64,000 nucleotides of DNA from Pseudomonas sp. HAR-UPW-AIA-41 (lineage in GTDB: Bacteria > Pseudomonadota > Gammaproteobacteria > Pseudomonadales > Pseudomonadaceae): contig NZ_NSLB01000007.1 of assembly GCF_002304225.1 (NCBI RefSeq), forward strand, positions 1 to 64,000. Reading direction: 5' to 3'. This document shows positions 1 to 9,929 of the stretch, in pieces. The translations under genes and the position numbers were made by a program. Each line of letters begins with the position of its first letter. Position 1 is the first letter of the stretch. The notes below the pieces were generated by a model. It searched no databases. It was not told the origin of the DNA and saw only the letters and a program-made list of their open reading frames with translations.

Positions 1-1020
1 GCCCAGGGCAGCGCCACGGCGGGTGGCTTGGTCGGGTTCAACGACGGCAGCCTGCTGCGTGTCTATTCCACAGGCACGGCCAGCTCCAGCGTCGGCGCGG
101 TCGGCGGCCTGGTGGGCAGCAATGTCGGCACCGCCACCGGCAGCTTCTGGAACACCACCACCAGCGGCCTGGCCCAGGGCGCCGGGGCCGGCAATGGCAG
201 CGGCATCTCCGGGTTGACCAGCGCCCAGCTCACCCGCCTGGCGCCCTTCGTGGCGGCCGGCTGGAGTATCGATGACGCCGGCGGCACGGGTGCCACCTGG
301 CGCATGTACGAGGGCCACAGCGCGCCGCTGCTGCGCAGCTTCATGACTGCCCTCAGCGTCAACGTCGGCAACGCCAGCAAGACCTACGACGGCAGCGCCA
401 CCAGCAGCACCGGCGCCCTGGTGTACCCCATCGGCTACGACCCGGCCCTGGTTTCCGGCAGCGCCCTCTACACCGCCAACAGCGCCAACGCCGGCACCTA
501 CAGCGGCGCCAACCTGCGTGCGAGCGGGCTCTATTCCAGCCAGTTCGGCTATGACATCGAGATGCTCGCCGGCACCCTGACCATCGACAAGGCCGCGCTG
601 ACCATCACTGCCAGCAATGCCAACAAGACCTACGGCCAAACTGCTTCGCTGAGTGGCTTCACCACCTCGGGCCTGATTGCGGGTGATCAGGTCAATGGGA
701 TGGATCTCACCAGCCTGGGCTCGCTATTCAACGCCAGCGCAGGCAACTACGCCATCGTCGCCAGCAATGCCCGAGGCACCGGGCTGGCCAACTACGACAT
801 CACCTATGTGGACGGCATACTGACCGTGATTGGCAACCTCTCCCCGTTGGCCAACCTCGTCGATCCGCAGCTCGCAGCGGCACAGTTGACCGCTCAACAG
901 ACCGATGAACTACCCTCCCGCCCCTTGATGATGACCAGCCCGAAACTCTTCGACGTCGAGACCTCCGGTCTGCAGCTGAACCTCGTCGATAGCGGTATCC
1001 GTCTTCCAGAAGGAATCTGA
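1..1020 (+). CDS. TpsA-type secreted exoprotein, C-terminal end (5' partial)
   Basis: The frame is open from the first base, so the gene starts upstream; about 339 C-terminal residues are seen. The start of the visible part has glycine-rich GLUG-type repeats (GGLVGFNDG, GGLVGSNVG). Two MBG/YDG-type modules follow, marked by the pair NASKTYDG and NANKTYGQ and by the strand ends GTLTID and GILTV. These modules are typical of very large filamentous-haemagglutinin-like adhesins made as two-partner-secretion substrates. The TpsB transporter begins two bases after the stop, which supports that reading. The last ~60 residues are a polar tail with no recognised domain. The N-terminal secretion domain that would prove the class is outside the window. 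Confidence 0.8.
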   Translation, partial: AQGSATAGGLVGFNDGSLLRVYSTGTASSSVGAVGGLVGSNVGTATGSFWNTTTSGLAQGAGAGNGSGISGLTSAQLTRLAPFVAAGWSIDDAGGTGATWRMYEGHSAPLLRSFMTALSVNVGNASKTYDGSATSSTGALVYPIGYDPALVSGSALYTANSANAGTYSGANLRASGLYSSQFGYDIEMLAGTLTIDKAALTITASNANKTYGQTASLSGFTTSGLIAGDQVNGMDLTSLGSLFNASAGNYAIVASNARGTGLANYDITYVDGILTVIGNLSPLANLVDPQLAAAQLTAQQTDELPSRPLMMTSPKLFDVETSGLQLNLVDSGIRLPEGI

Positions 1021-1022
1021 AG

Positions 1023-2675
1023 TTGCGTCCGAGTTCTATGCTGGCGGGTCTTGCCGCCTCTCTGATCACGCTGAGCGCCCATGCTGCCACAGCACCAGAT
1101 GCCGGCCAGGTGCAACAAAGCGTTGATCAGGCCCCCTTGCAGTTACCTGCCAGACAACGTCTGGACATCAACCTGCCTGACGCACCGCCAGATCCGCTGG
1201 CCGAGGCCGGCCCACGCCTGCAAGTCAATGGATTCATCCTCGAAGGCAATGAGGCTCTGCCCAGTGCCGAGCTACTCGCACAACTTGCTGATCTTGCTGG
1301 ACGAGAGCTGACAGTTGGTCAGTTGCAAATCGCTGCCAACCGCATCACTCGCCTCTACCGAGAGCGCGGCTATCCGCTGACCCGCGCTTACCTTCCCGCC
1401 CAGGAGATCGAGGGCGGTATAGTAAAGATCGCCGTGCTCGAAGGGCGCTACGGCCAAGTGCAGATCAACGACCAAGCAGGGCTGCGCGGCAGCGCCATCG
1501 CCCCATTGGAGGCACTGCAGCCAGGCGATGCAGTGCAAGGCAAAACGCTCGAACGCAGCCTGCTATTACTCCAGGACACGCCCGGCGTCGAAGTGAAATC
1601 GACCTTGCGTCCCGGCACCAGCACCGGGACCACTGATCTGCTAGTGGACGTACAGCGTGCTCCGCTGATCTCTGGCTCGGTGGATGCCGACAACTACGGG
1701 AATCGCTTTGTCGGCGAATACCGTCTAGGCGCCACCGTTGATTTCAATAACTCGCTTGGGCTCGGCGACCGTCTGACCTTACGCGCTATGGGTTCAGAAG
1801 AAGAGCAGCGCTATGGACGCATCGCCTACCAGTTACCACTCGGACCATGGGCAACTCAGTTCGGCCTGGCCTACTCGGACATGGACTACCAGTTGGGTAA
1901 GGACTTCGAAGATATCGAGGCCCATGGTAATGCACGCATCGCCAGCGTCTTCGCGCTGCAACCCTTGGTACGCTCCCGCGATTTCAGCCTCTATGGCCAG
2001 CTCCAGTTTGATGACAAGCGCCTCAAGGATGACGTCGACCTGGTCGACCAAAAAAGCGACAAACGTGACCGTGTGACTCTTCTTTCGCTTAACGGCAACA
2101 GTCGTGACACGCTGTTGGGTGGCGCCGTCAACAGCTTCGCGCTGTCCTGGAGTCAGGGCAGCCTGACGATTGACGGCGCAGAGGCGCAGCGCGGCGATGA
2201 CCTAACAACCGGCACCCGCGGCCGATTCCACAAGATCAATTCCAGCCTGGTTCGTCTGCAACGCCTCAGCGATCGCTTCAGTCTCTATTCCCAGCTGCAG
2301 GCGCAATGGGCCGACGGCAACCTAGACAGCGTCGAGAAGCTATACCTTGGCGGTGCCTATGGCGTTCGGGCCTATCCGCAGGGCGAGGCATCAGGCGATC
2401 AAGGCTGGCTGGCCAACATGGAGCTGCGTTACGCCTTGAACGAGGCCTGGCAACTGTCCACCTTCCTCGATCATGGTCAGGTTCGGCTCAACAAGGAGCC
2501 CTGGACGCCGGAAGACAACCATCGCAACCTCTCAGGCGCAGGTGTAGGCGCACGCTGGGCCGCTCAGGAATGGCAGATCAGTACCTTCGCCGCCTGGCGC
2601 CTTGGAAATGCAGATCCCGAAAGCGACGTAGCAAGGACTCCGCGCATCTGGGCACAGGTTGTAAGGACATTCTGA
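1023..2675 (+). CDS. TpsB outer-membrane transporter, ShlB/FhaC/HecB family
   Basis: This 550-residue protein is the outer-membrane channel of a two-partner secretion system and should export the exoprotein encoded just before it. It has an N-terminal signal-like segment, then a POTRA region of the ShlB type (about residues 60-145: VNGFILEGNEALPS to IAVLEGRYGQV). A long beta-barrel follows, with the conserved GVRAYPQGE motif near residue 445 and a terminal aromatic residue (VRTF), as expected for BAM-inserted barrels. I chose the TTG at 1023 because AAGGA at 1010-1014 lies 8 bases upstream; the in-frame ATG at 1038 has no such site. It forms an operon with the upstream gene, gap two bases. 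Confidence 0.92.
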   Translation: MRPSSMLAGLAASLITLSAHAATAPDAGQVQQSVDQAPLQLPARQRLDINLPDAPPDPLAEAGPRLQVNGFILEGNEALPSAELLAQLADLAGRELTVGQLQIAANRITRLYRERGYPLTRAYLPAQEIEGGIVKIAVLEGRYGQVQINDQAGLRGSAIAPLEALQPGDAVQGKTLERSLLLLQDTPGVEVKSTLRPGTSTGTTDLLVDVQRAPLISGSVDADNYGNRFVGEYRLGATVDFNNSLGLGDRLTLRAMGSEEEQRYGRIAYQLPLGPWATQFGLAYSDMDYQLGKDFEDIEAHGNARIASVFALQPLVRSRDFSLYGQLQFDDKRLKDDVDLVDQKSDKRDRVTLLSLNGNSRDTLLGGAVNSFALSWSQGSLTIDGAEAQRGDDLTTGTRGRFHKINSSLVRLQRLSDRFSLYSQLQAQWADGNLDSVEKLYLGGAYGVRAYPQGEASGDQGWLANMELRYALNEAWQLSTFLDHGQVRLNKEPWTPEDNHRNLSGAGVGARWAAQEWQISTFAAWRLGNADPESDVARTPRIWAQVVRTF

Positions 2676-2842
2676 CGATCACAATGGGTATCGGGATGTA
2701 CACCGTTAGCACGAGCACTGTCGGCAAGCGGATACGCCAGAGTGTAAAGCGCAGCCGCACCGTATTAGTAGCGACCCCCTAAACGAGCTCCGAGAACCAT
2801 AGCGCTACGTACCCCTTAACTGGACGTATCAGGCCTTATTCT

Positions 2843-3598
2843 ATGCAACCCGTCGTACTGATCACCGGCGCCGCCGGCGGCCTCGGCCGCGCCCTGGCGC
2901 AGCGTTTTCACCAGGGCAACTGGCGGGTGGTGGTCACCGACCAGAACGCCGCCGGGCTGGCCCAGCTGGGCCATGAAATGCCGCTGGCTGGCTGCATAAC
3001 CGCCGACCTGCGCACGGCCGCTGCCTGTCGCGACGTGGTCGAGCGCACCCTCGGCCGCGTCGGCCGCCTGGATGCACTGGTCAACGCCGCCGGCATCTGG
3101 CGCGAAGGCCCGGTGGACACCTTCTCCGAGGAAGACTTCGACCTGGTCATGGCGGTCAACCTCAAGGCGCCCTTCTTCATGTGCTCGGCGGCCATCCCGC
3201 ACCTGAAGGAAACCCGCGGCTGCATCGTCAATATCTCCAGCGATGCCGGTCATCAGGGCAACCAGAACGCCGCCGCCTACTGCGCCAGCAAGGGTGGCCT
3301 GACCCTGCTCGGCAAGACCCTGGCGCTGGATCTGGCGCCGCATGGCGTGCGGGTCAACACGGTATCGCCGGGCGATATCGACACACCCATGCTGGCCTTC
3401 CAGGCCCAGCAATATGGCAACGGCAACCCGATGGCCTACTACCGCGGCCTGCTGGACAAGTACCCGCAGGGTGACAAGGCCCGCTTCGTCCAGCCCGCCG
3501 AAGTGGCCGAGCTGGTGTACTTCCTCTGCCAGCCGACGGCCAGCGCCATTACCGGCGCCGATCTGGCCATCGACCTAGGGCTCTCGGCGGGCAAATAG
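2843..3598 (+). CDS. SDR-family oxidoreductase
   Basis: A 251-residue classical short-chain dehydrogenase/reductase, presumably cytosolic and NAD(P)-dependent. The nucleotide-binding motif TGAAGGLG is at residues 8-15, NAAG follows strand 4, the catalytic serine lies in NISS (about 132-133), and the Y-x3-K pair is Y146/K150 in YCASK. The late motif VSPGDIDTPM matches the usual PG segment after the active site. Length is typical of the classical type. The substrate cannot be deduced: neighbours are a secretion pair and a thioesterase, neither a clear pathway partner. It appears monocistronic, with 167 bases of unremarkable sequence before it. Confidence 0.9.
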   Translation: MQPVVLITGAAGGLGRALAQRFHQGNWRVVVTDQNAAGLAQLGHEMPLAGCITADLRTAAACRDVVERTLGRVGRLDALVNAAGIWREGPVDTFSEEDFDLVMAVNLKAPFFMCSAAIPHLKETRGCIVNISSDAGHQGNQNAAAYCASKGGLTLLGKTLALDLAPHGVRVNTVSPGDIDTPMLAFQAQQYGNGNPMAYYRGLLDKYPQGDKARFVQPAEVAELVYFLCQPTASAITGADLAIDLGLSAGK

Positions 3599-3765
3599 GA
3601 CATTGCCCTGCAGCACAGCCGGCAAAAGCCACCTGCGTCGGCTCGGCAGCAGCACTAAGGGATCGCCGAGTAGCCTGGTCGGACTCTTGCATACGGGGCA
3701 GCGCCCAACGCTTGACCCGAGACGCCGCTCGGCGTATCAAGCCCACCCCGCAACGAGGTATCCCG

Positions 3766-4248
3766 ATGGACGCTGCCAACCCCGAACTCTCGATGACCGT
3801 GCTGATGACCCCGGACATGGCCAATTTTTCCGGCAATGTGCACGGCGGCAACCTGCTCAAGTACCTGGATCAGGTCGCCTATGCCTGCGCCAGCCGCTAT
3901 GCCGGCTGCTACGTGGTGACCCTGTCGGTGGATCAGGTCAACTTCCGCCAGCCGATCCATGTCGGTGATCTGGTGACCTTCCTCGCCACCGTCAACTACA
4001 CCGGGCGCAGCTCCATGGAAGTCGGCATCAAGGTAGTCGCCGAAGACATCCACAAGCGTCTGGTCCGCCACACCAACAGCTGCTTCTTCACCATGGTGGC
4101 CGTGGACGAAAACGGCAAATCGGTGGCCGTTCCGCCACTGCAGCCGCAGACCGCCGAGGGCAAGCGGCGTTTTGCCCAGGCTCAGCAGCGCCGGGCCCTG
4201 CGTCAGGAGCTGGAAGCCCGCTACCAGGCGATTGCCGAGCAACACTGA
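3766..4248 (+). CDS. Acyl-CoA thioesterase, hotdog fold (YciA/ACOT type)
   Basis: A 160-residue single hotdog-domain protein that should hydrolyse acyl-CoA thioesters in the cytosol. The signature NVHGGNLLKYLDQVAY (about residues 25-40) carries the helix with the conserved acidic residue, followed by strands TLSVDQVNF and SCFFTMVAVD. The C-terminal ~35 residues form a charged helix rich in Gln, Arg and Glu. A TTG further upstream at 3712 is in frame, but the ATG at 3766 gives the family length and has a GAGGT-like site 8 bases before it. Chain-length preference is unknown. Confidence 0.88.
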   Translation: MDAANPELSMTVLMTPDMANFSGNVHGGNLLKYLDQVAYACASRYAGCYVVTLSVDQVNFRQPIHVGDLVTFLATVNYTGRSSMEVGIKVVAEDIHKRLVRHTNSCFFTMVAVDENGKSVAVPPLQPQTAEGKRRFAQAQQRRALRQELEARYQAIAEQH

Positions 4249-4357
4249 GGCACGCCGGTGACACCGGGCGGTGCACCGATCATGGTTTCCGGCCGCCCCG
4301 GCTGCGGCGGCCAGGCGCATGGTTTAAGCTGACAGCAAGCCGCTGAGGAACGCCCGC

Positions 4358-4768
4358 ATGTTCAGCCTCGCCGATATGACCCTGGTTATGCTTTTTCTCG
4401 CCGTCGCCGCGTGGCTGTGGCGCGGTCATGGCATTCGCGAGCGCGCCCTGCTGCTGGCACGCCAGCACTGCGCCCGGCTGGATATCGAATTGCTCGACGA
4501 GAATGTCGCCCTGCGCGGCCTGCGCCTGCAGCGCGACGGACGCGGTCATCTGCGCCTGGCGCGGCTGTACGATTTCGAGTTCACCGTCACCGGCGACCAG
4601 CGCCTGCGCGGCAACCTAAGCATGTTCGGCCAGCAGCTCGGCCATATTCAGCTGGACGCCCACCCGCACCAAACCACGGCACAGGACAGTGCCAATGTGG
4701 TGCATATCGCCGAATGGAAGCGCAGCCACCCGAGCCTGCCTCCCCGGCGCGATGGCAGCGACGGCTGA
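4358..4768 (+). CDS. DUF3301 domain protein, membrane anchored
   Basis: A 136-residue protein with one N-terminal hydrophobic segment (residues 4-23), probably an inner-membrane anchor with the rest cytosolic. The body contains the ELLDENVALRGLRLQRD stretch and RLYDFEFTVTGDQR, which I recognise as DUF3301. The function of that family is unknown. GAGGAA at 4345-4350 is a convincing ribosome-binding site. The gene is followed tail-to-tail by the hydrolase on the other strand, 14 bases away. Confidence 0.82.
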   Translation: MFSLADMTLVMLFLAVAAWLWRGHGIRERALLLARQHCARLDIELLDENVALRGLRLQRDGRGHLRLARLYDFEFTVTGDQRLRGNLSMFGQQLGHIQLDAHPHQTTAQDSANVVHIAEWKRSHPSLPPRRDGSDG

Positions 4769-4782
4769 GCCTGTAGCCCGGT

Positions 4783-5655
4783 TCAGCGCAACAGGAAGTC
4801 ACGCACCCGCGCCGCACTGGCAGCGGGAAACTCCTGCATGAAGCAATGCCCGCCGGCGACCACCTGGCCACTGAAGTGCGGATTGCTAGCACAGCAGCGC
4901 GCCACCGACTTGGCCACGAAGGGATAACTGCGTTCGCCATGCAGCACCTGGGTGGGCACTGCGATTTTGGCCAGACTTGGCCACAGGCGGCGCGGGAAAG
5001 AGGCGAAGATTTCCGCCTCGCGACTCGGCTTGCACTTGAGTTCGACGCCGGTCGCGCTGTCCTTCAGCGCATGCTCGATGTAGGCGTTGAAAGCTGCGGC
5101 GTCCCAGCCGCGAAACATGCCGCGGTTGTGCAGGCTCTTCCAGGCCGCCTGTCGGTCCGGCCACTCGCGGCGGCGGCCACGGGCCTTCTGCGCCAGTGTA
5201 TTGCGCTGGCTCAGACCCACCACATCGGACAGGGCCATCACCCCGATCATCGTCGGGCTAAACAGCACCGGATCGAGCAGCACGGCACGCCGGAACAGCT
5301 CGGGATGGCGCGCCAGGATCAGGCTGGTGAGCACCCCGCCAAAGCTGTGGCCGACGGCGAAACAGGGCACCGCGCCGAACACCCCGCGACCTGCCTCAAA
5401 GGCTTCCACGGCCAGCTCGGCGCTGCGGTTCCAGCCGTGAAAACGCCCGCCGTGATCGCTGTCGCCATGACCCTGAACGTCGCACAGCCACAGGTCGAAA
5501 TCCTCGGCCAACAGCGCCAGCAGCGGCTCATAGACCCGTCCGCAGTAACCGTTGCCGTGCAGGAAGTGCAGCAGCGGTTTGCCCGACGGCGGCGTGTGCC
5601 AGCCACGCAGGGTAAAACCGGCGGAACAGGAGTGGGACCAGGGAAGCAGGTGCAT
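4783..5655 (-). CDS. Alpha/beta hydrolase
   Basis: A 290-residue alpha/beta-hydrolase-fold protein. The oxyanion segment FLHGNGYCGRVYEPL is near residue 31, the nucleophile elbow GHSFGG places Ser104, and the late GGHCFMQEFP supplies the catalytic His at about 270. DVQGHGDSDHGG matches the common GHG turn after strand 4. No signal peptide is evident. The frame stays open upstream to 5790, but the ATG at 5655 follows an AAGG site with a 10-base spacer, and the extra 45 residues look non-coding. Substrate unknown. It is divergent from the small gene at 5768. Confidence 0.85.
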   Translation of the reverse strand: MHLLPWSHSCSAGFTLRGWHTPPSGKPLLHFLHGNGYCGRVYEPLLALLAEDFDLWLCDVQGHGDSDHGGRFHGWNRSAELAVEAFEAGRGVFGAVPCFAVGHSFGGVLTSLILARHPELFRRAVLLDPVLFSPTMIGVMALSDVVGLSQRNTLAQKARGRRREWPDRQAAWKSLHNRGMFRGWDAAAFNAYIEHALKDSATGVELKCKPSREAEIFASFPRRLWPSLAKIAVPTQVLHGERSYPFVAKSVARCCASNPHFSGQVVAGGHCFMQEFPAASAARVRDFLLR

Positions 5656-5767
5656 GGGTAAACAGCCTTGAGCAAACTCAACCCGCATAGTATCGGCGCT
5701 GTCGGGCGACTCGTCAGTTCTGTGGCCATCGGGCATAGTCCGCGGCTGCACACAAGGAGGGAACAGG

Positions 5768-6127
5768 ATGTTCGTCTTGCTGGAATCCACTCACGAAGGC
5801 TTTATCGAGCATCTGGGGCAACAACTGAATGCCTGCGGCATCGACTGCCATCTGCTGGCAATGGGACGTGCCGAGGATGGCGAGCTGCATTTCGCCCTGC
5901 GCCTGCCGCTGTACAGCCAGATGGCCAGGGCGCGCGAGCTGCTCTACCGCGACCGTCTGTTTGCCCTGCGCATCGATCCGGTTCACCAGCCGATGTTTCA
6001 GGCCCTGCGCGCCGAACCCCGGCAAAATCTGCTGCGCTGGCTCAGCTCGCCCAAAGCGCTGTATGTCAGCGCGACCTGCATGGCAGTGCTGGTGCTTGGC
6101 AGCCTGGTCGAACACTTCTGGCGCTGA
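5768..6127 (+). CDS. Small protein with C-terminal membrane anchor, unknown function
   Basis: A 119-residue protein I do not recognise. The first ~95 residues are soluble and of mixed charge (HLLAMGRAEDGELHFALRLPLY). Residues 98-115 (ALYVSATCMAVLVLGSLV) form a single hydrophobic segment at the very end, so it is likely tail-anchored with its body in the cytosol. A perfect AAGGAGG at 5754-5760, 7 bases before the ATG, indicates strong translation. It is transcribed away from the hydrolase and towards the COG0523 gene, ending 20 bases from it. Confidence 0.7.
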   Translation: MFVLLESTHEGFIEHLGQQLNACGIDCHLLAMGRAEDGELHFALRLPLYSQMARARELLYRDRLFALRIDPVHQPMFQALRAEPRQNLLRWLSSPKALYVSATCMAVLVLGSLVEHFWR

Positions 6128-6146
6128 GGCAACCAGACAAACGCAA

Positions 6147-7109
6147 TCAGCTCCGGCAAGCCTGCATCGCTGCGTTTAACGCCGACTCGTCCTGAGCCTC
6201 GGCGAAGATCAGCTCCAGCCGCGAATCCTTGCGCCATTCACTGTTCTGCCAGTGCAGCGGGGCACCGTCCAGCGCGTTGACCGAGAGCCAGCCGGCATTG
6301 GTCTGCAGCACCAGCTTGGCGCGGCGCCAGTTCAGCGCCCCTAGCCATTGCTGAACCCGCAGCAGGTCGAACTGCTGACTGGGATGCCAGCGCCAGCCGA
6401 TGCTCCAGCCCTCCGCGGCCTGCTGTACCTGGCAGATCGGCTGCTCGGGCGACGTCCAGATCTGTGCCAGCGGCGCAGTTCCCGTCGGCAGTTTCAGTCC
6501 GGCCTGCTCGGCGCCGGCCTGCACCTGATGACCCGGCAACTGATCGAACGCCAGCGCTCCCTGGCTGGTCCAGATCAGCGGACAGGGCGGCAACGCAGCC
6601 TGCACCCGGGCTCGTGCATCAGCGTCCAGCCCCTCGGCCTTGTTCAGCACCAGCAGGCCGGCCTCGCCCAGCGCCGCCTGCTGACTGGCGGGCAGGAGTT
6701 CGCCGCTGGCCAACGCCTGGGCATCCAGCACCAGCACGCAGGGCTGCAGCGCCAGCACCCCCTCCCAGGGCGCCGCAGCCAGTTGCTGCAGCAGCTCGGC
6801 GGGATGGCCAAGACCGGAGGGCTCGATCAGCAGCCGGTCCGGGCGCGACTGACGCAGCAGCCGCGAGAGTCCGACCTGAAAGGGCGCGCCATTGACGCAG
6901 CACAGGCAGCCTCCGGGAACCTCGGCCAGACCGATGCCATCCGCGCCGGTCGTCAGCAGTGCCGCATCCAGACCGATCTGGCCGAACTCGTTGATCAGCA
7001 CCGCCCAGCGCTCACCCGCCGGCTTGTGCGCCAAGAGGTGGCGGATCAGGCTGGTCTTGCCTGCGCCCAGCGGGCCGGCAATCAGGTGGGTGGGAATATG
7101 ACTGAGCAT
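6147..7109 (-). CDS. COG0523/CobW-family GTPase
   Basis: A 320-residue G3E-class P-loop GTPase of the CobW/COG0523 group, whose members act as metal (often zinc) chaperones. The P-loop is GPLGAGKTS at residues 12-20 and the metal-binding CxCC motif is CLCC at 68-71, within GGCLCCVNG. VLVLDAQALAS and LVLNKAEGL supply the later GTPase motifs, and a CobW C-terminal domain is present. The ATG at 7109 is used; a TTG seven codons upstream is less likely. It lies just outside the Zur-controlled operons and no Zur box is visible before it, so its metal is inferred only from the neighbourhood. Confidence 0.85.
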   Translation of the reverse strand: MLSHIPTHLIAGPLGAGKTSLIRHLLAHKPAGERWAVLINEFGQIGLDAALLTTGADGIGLAEVPGGCLCCVNGAPFQVGLSRLLRQSRPDRLLIEPSGLGHPAELLQQLAAAPWEGVLALQPCVLVLDAQALASGELLPASQQAALGEAGLLVLNKAEGLDADARARVQAALPPCPLIWTSQGALAFDQLPGHQVQAGAEQAGLKLPTGTAPLAQIWTSPEQPICQVQQAAEGWSIGWRWHPSQQFDLLRVQQWLGALNWRRAKLVLQTNAGWLSVNALDGAPLHWQNSEWRKDSRLELIFAEAQDESALNAAMQACRS

Positions 7110-7232
7110 GGCTTCTCTCGGACGGCGCAAAGCGCCGATTAGGCATCAAGCAGGGGGACCACTCAAGCGCCGGGTTTTGCGCGCCGCACGGGCTTGCTAG
7201 AGTCGCGCCTTATTTTCAGCGGATTGCCCATC

Positions 7233-7586
7233 ATGCGTATTGTCCTGACCCTCCTGCTGGCCGGCCTGCCCCTGCTGGCACAGGCCGAGGCCTGCATCAT
7301 CCACAGCCAGAGCAATCAGCTGGATGTGAAGCTGTGTCAGGAGAACCGCACCATTCCCCAGCAGCTGTTCCGCAACGGCTTCTGTGCCCCGCAGCTGAAG
7401 GGGCAGAAGGTCGAAGTCAGCTTCGCCCCGCAATGCCCGAGCAGCAGCTACGGCGTGTGCCGCGGCGCCAAGGTCAGCGGCACGCCCTACCAGCAGGACA
7501 TCCATTACTACGGCGTGGCCACCGATGCGACCTATCTCAAGCCCGCCTGCGAGCAGCAGTACAAGGGCGTGTGGATGGCGCGCTAG
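7233..7586 (+). CDS. Secreted cysteine-rich small protein, unknown function
   Basis: A 117-residue protein with a clear signal peptide (MRIVLTLLLAGLPLLAQAEA; cleavage likely after AQA). The mature part has six cysteines spaced through the chain (EAC, KLC, GFC, PQC, GVC, PAC), suggesting disulfides in the periplasm. I do not recognise a domain. The start is set by the ATG at 7233; upstream in-frame codons would precede the signal peptide. It overlaps the end of the DUF1826 gene on the other strand by four bases. Confidence 0.75.
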   Translation: MRIVLTLLLAGLPLLAQAEACIIHSQSNQLDVKLCQENRTIPQQLFRNGFCAPQLKGQKVEVSFAPQCPSSSYGVCRGAKVSGTPYQQDIHYYGVATDATYLKPACEQQYKGVWMAR

Positions 7587-8223
7587 GCCAGCCAGTCCAG
7601 CGTCAGCAGCAGACGACGCTCACCCGGCGGCGGAGTCGGCGAGCGGTGAATCAACCCGGCGCCTTCATTGCCCGGCCATTTCTCGCCCTTGGCCAGCGCC
7701 ACCCAGCCAGCTTCCAGACGCTGGATGCGCTCGCCGTCATGCGGTTCGGCCTGAGCCTCGCCGAGACGGCGGCGGTCCATGCCGCCTTCCTCCAGCCATT
7801 CACTGGCCACCCCGGCGTAGGTGCTGATCAGCCGCAGTGGCACGTGGTCGACGTGGAAGCGCGGGCACATCGGCTTGGTCAGGCTGCGCAGACGCAGACC
7901 GATACGCCGGGCACCGAGCAGGCAGGCAAATGCCTCGGCCAGCCAGGTGAGATCGGCAATGAAGGCGTCATAGCCATGAAAGTCGGCCTGCGACCGCAGC
8001 AGCGCGGGCAGGCGCAGCTGCTCGTCGGCGCCCACCTCGATCTGCACGGACTCCGCCACCTCCAGCGGCTGGGCCAGCAGGATGCGCACGAAGTCCTCGA
8101 CCTGCGGCGCCAGGCGGCGCTGCCAGACCGCCAGGTTGACGCCCTCCTGCAGCGCCTCGGCAAGCACCTCGGGCTCGGCCCCCAGACACGCGCGGGGCGG
8201 CGGTCGCAGCTTGAGCGCCAGCA

Positions 8224-8224
<1 letters not shown>
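7583..8224 (-). CDS. DUF1826 domain protein of the zinc-starvation operon
   Basis: A 213-residue protein, the last gene of the dksA2 - COG0523 - DUF1826 operon. Its ATG overlaps the stop codon of the upstream GTPase gene (TGATG), implying coupled translation. DUF1826 has no established function that I know. The sequence has an HxD pair (H124-V-D126 in RFHVDHVPLR) and a later HRSP (H193) followed by a basic GERR stretch. That spacing resembles the metal- and co-substrate-binding residues of cupin-like Fe(II)/2-oxoglutarate oxygenases; this is my inference. Regulation by Zur is implied by the operon. Confidence 0.82.
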
Positions 8225-9421
<1,197 letters not shown>

Positions 9422-9429
<8 letters not shown>

Positions 9430-9847
9430 TGGGGTTTCCTCGCACATCACGGATATGGCGTTCGCGTTGTTCCTGACGTTCCTTGGCCTCGATGCACAGG
9501 CTGGCGGTGGGTCGCAGCAGCAGACGGCGCAGGCCGATCGGCTCGCCGGTCTCGCTGCACCAGCCGTACTCGCCGCGGGCCAGGCGCTCCAGCGCTTCGT
9601 CGATCTTGTCGAGCAGCTTCTTCTCCCGCTCCAGCAGGCGCAGCTGCCACTGGCGCTGCTCCTCGGCGCTGCCCAGATCGGCCGGATCGCTGGCCGGCTG
9701 CTGCTCGCGCAGCTGGCCGAACTCCTCGTCGATGCGCTGCTGCAGCTCGGCACGCTGCTCCAGCAGGCGCTGGCGGAAGAACGCCTGCTGCACCTCGTTC
9801 ATGTAGGTGTCGGCAGGCATGGCAAGCAGGTCGGCTTCGCTGATCAC
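9422..9847 (-). CDS. dksA2: DksA2, zinc-finger-less DksA paralogue
   Basis: A 141-residue DksA/TraR-family transcription factor that binds RNA polymerase through its secondary channel and works with ppGpp. The long coiled-coil hairpin spans about residues 15-95, ending [10 protein letters not shown]. In canonical DksA four cysteines (CxxC-x17-CxxC) hold zinc. Here the same spacing reads C97-x2-T100-x17-C118-x2-A121, so only two cysteines remain. This is the known signature of Pseudomonas DksA2, which replaces DksA when zinc is short. It is the first gene of the left-hand operon, 32 bases from the Zur box. Confidence 0.93.
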
Positions 9848-9879
9848 GGGGTGGACTCGTCAGGGGTGTCGCTTTATTT

Positions 9880-9894
9880 TGTTATAACATAACA
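9880..9894. promoter_or_regulatory. Zur box in the divergent dksA2/folE2 promoter
   Basis: TGTTATAACATAACA is an inverted repeat (TGTTAT-N3-ATAACA) matching 14 of 15 positions of the gammaproteobacterial Zur consensus TGTTATANTATAACA as I remember it. It is 32 bases from the dksA2 start and 35 bases from the folE2 start. Both flanking operons encode typical zinc-starvation proteins, so one site probably represses both when zinc is sufficient. Confidence 0.88.
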
Positions 9895-9929
9895 TTTTGA
9901 ACAACCGCCCTCGCCGCCACAGGTTCCCG

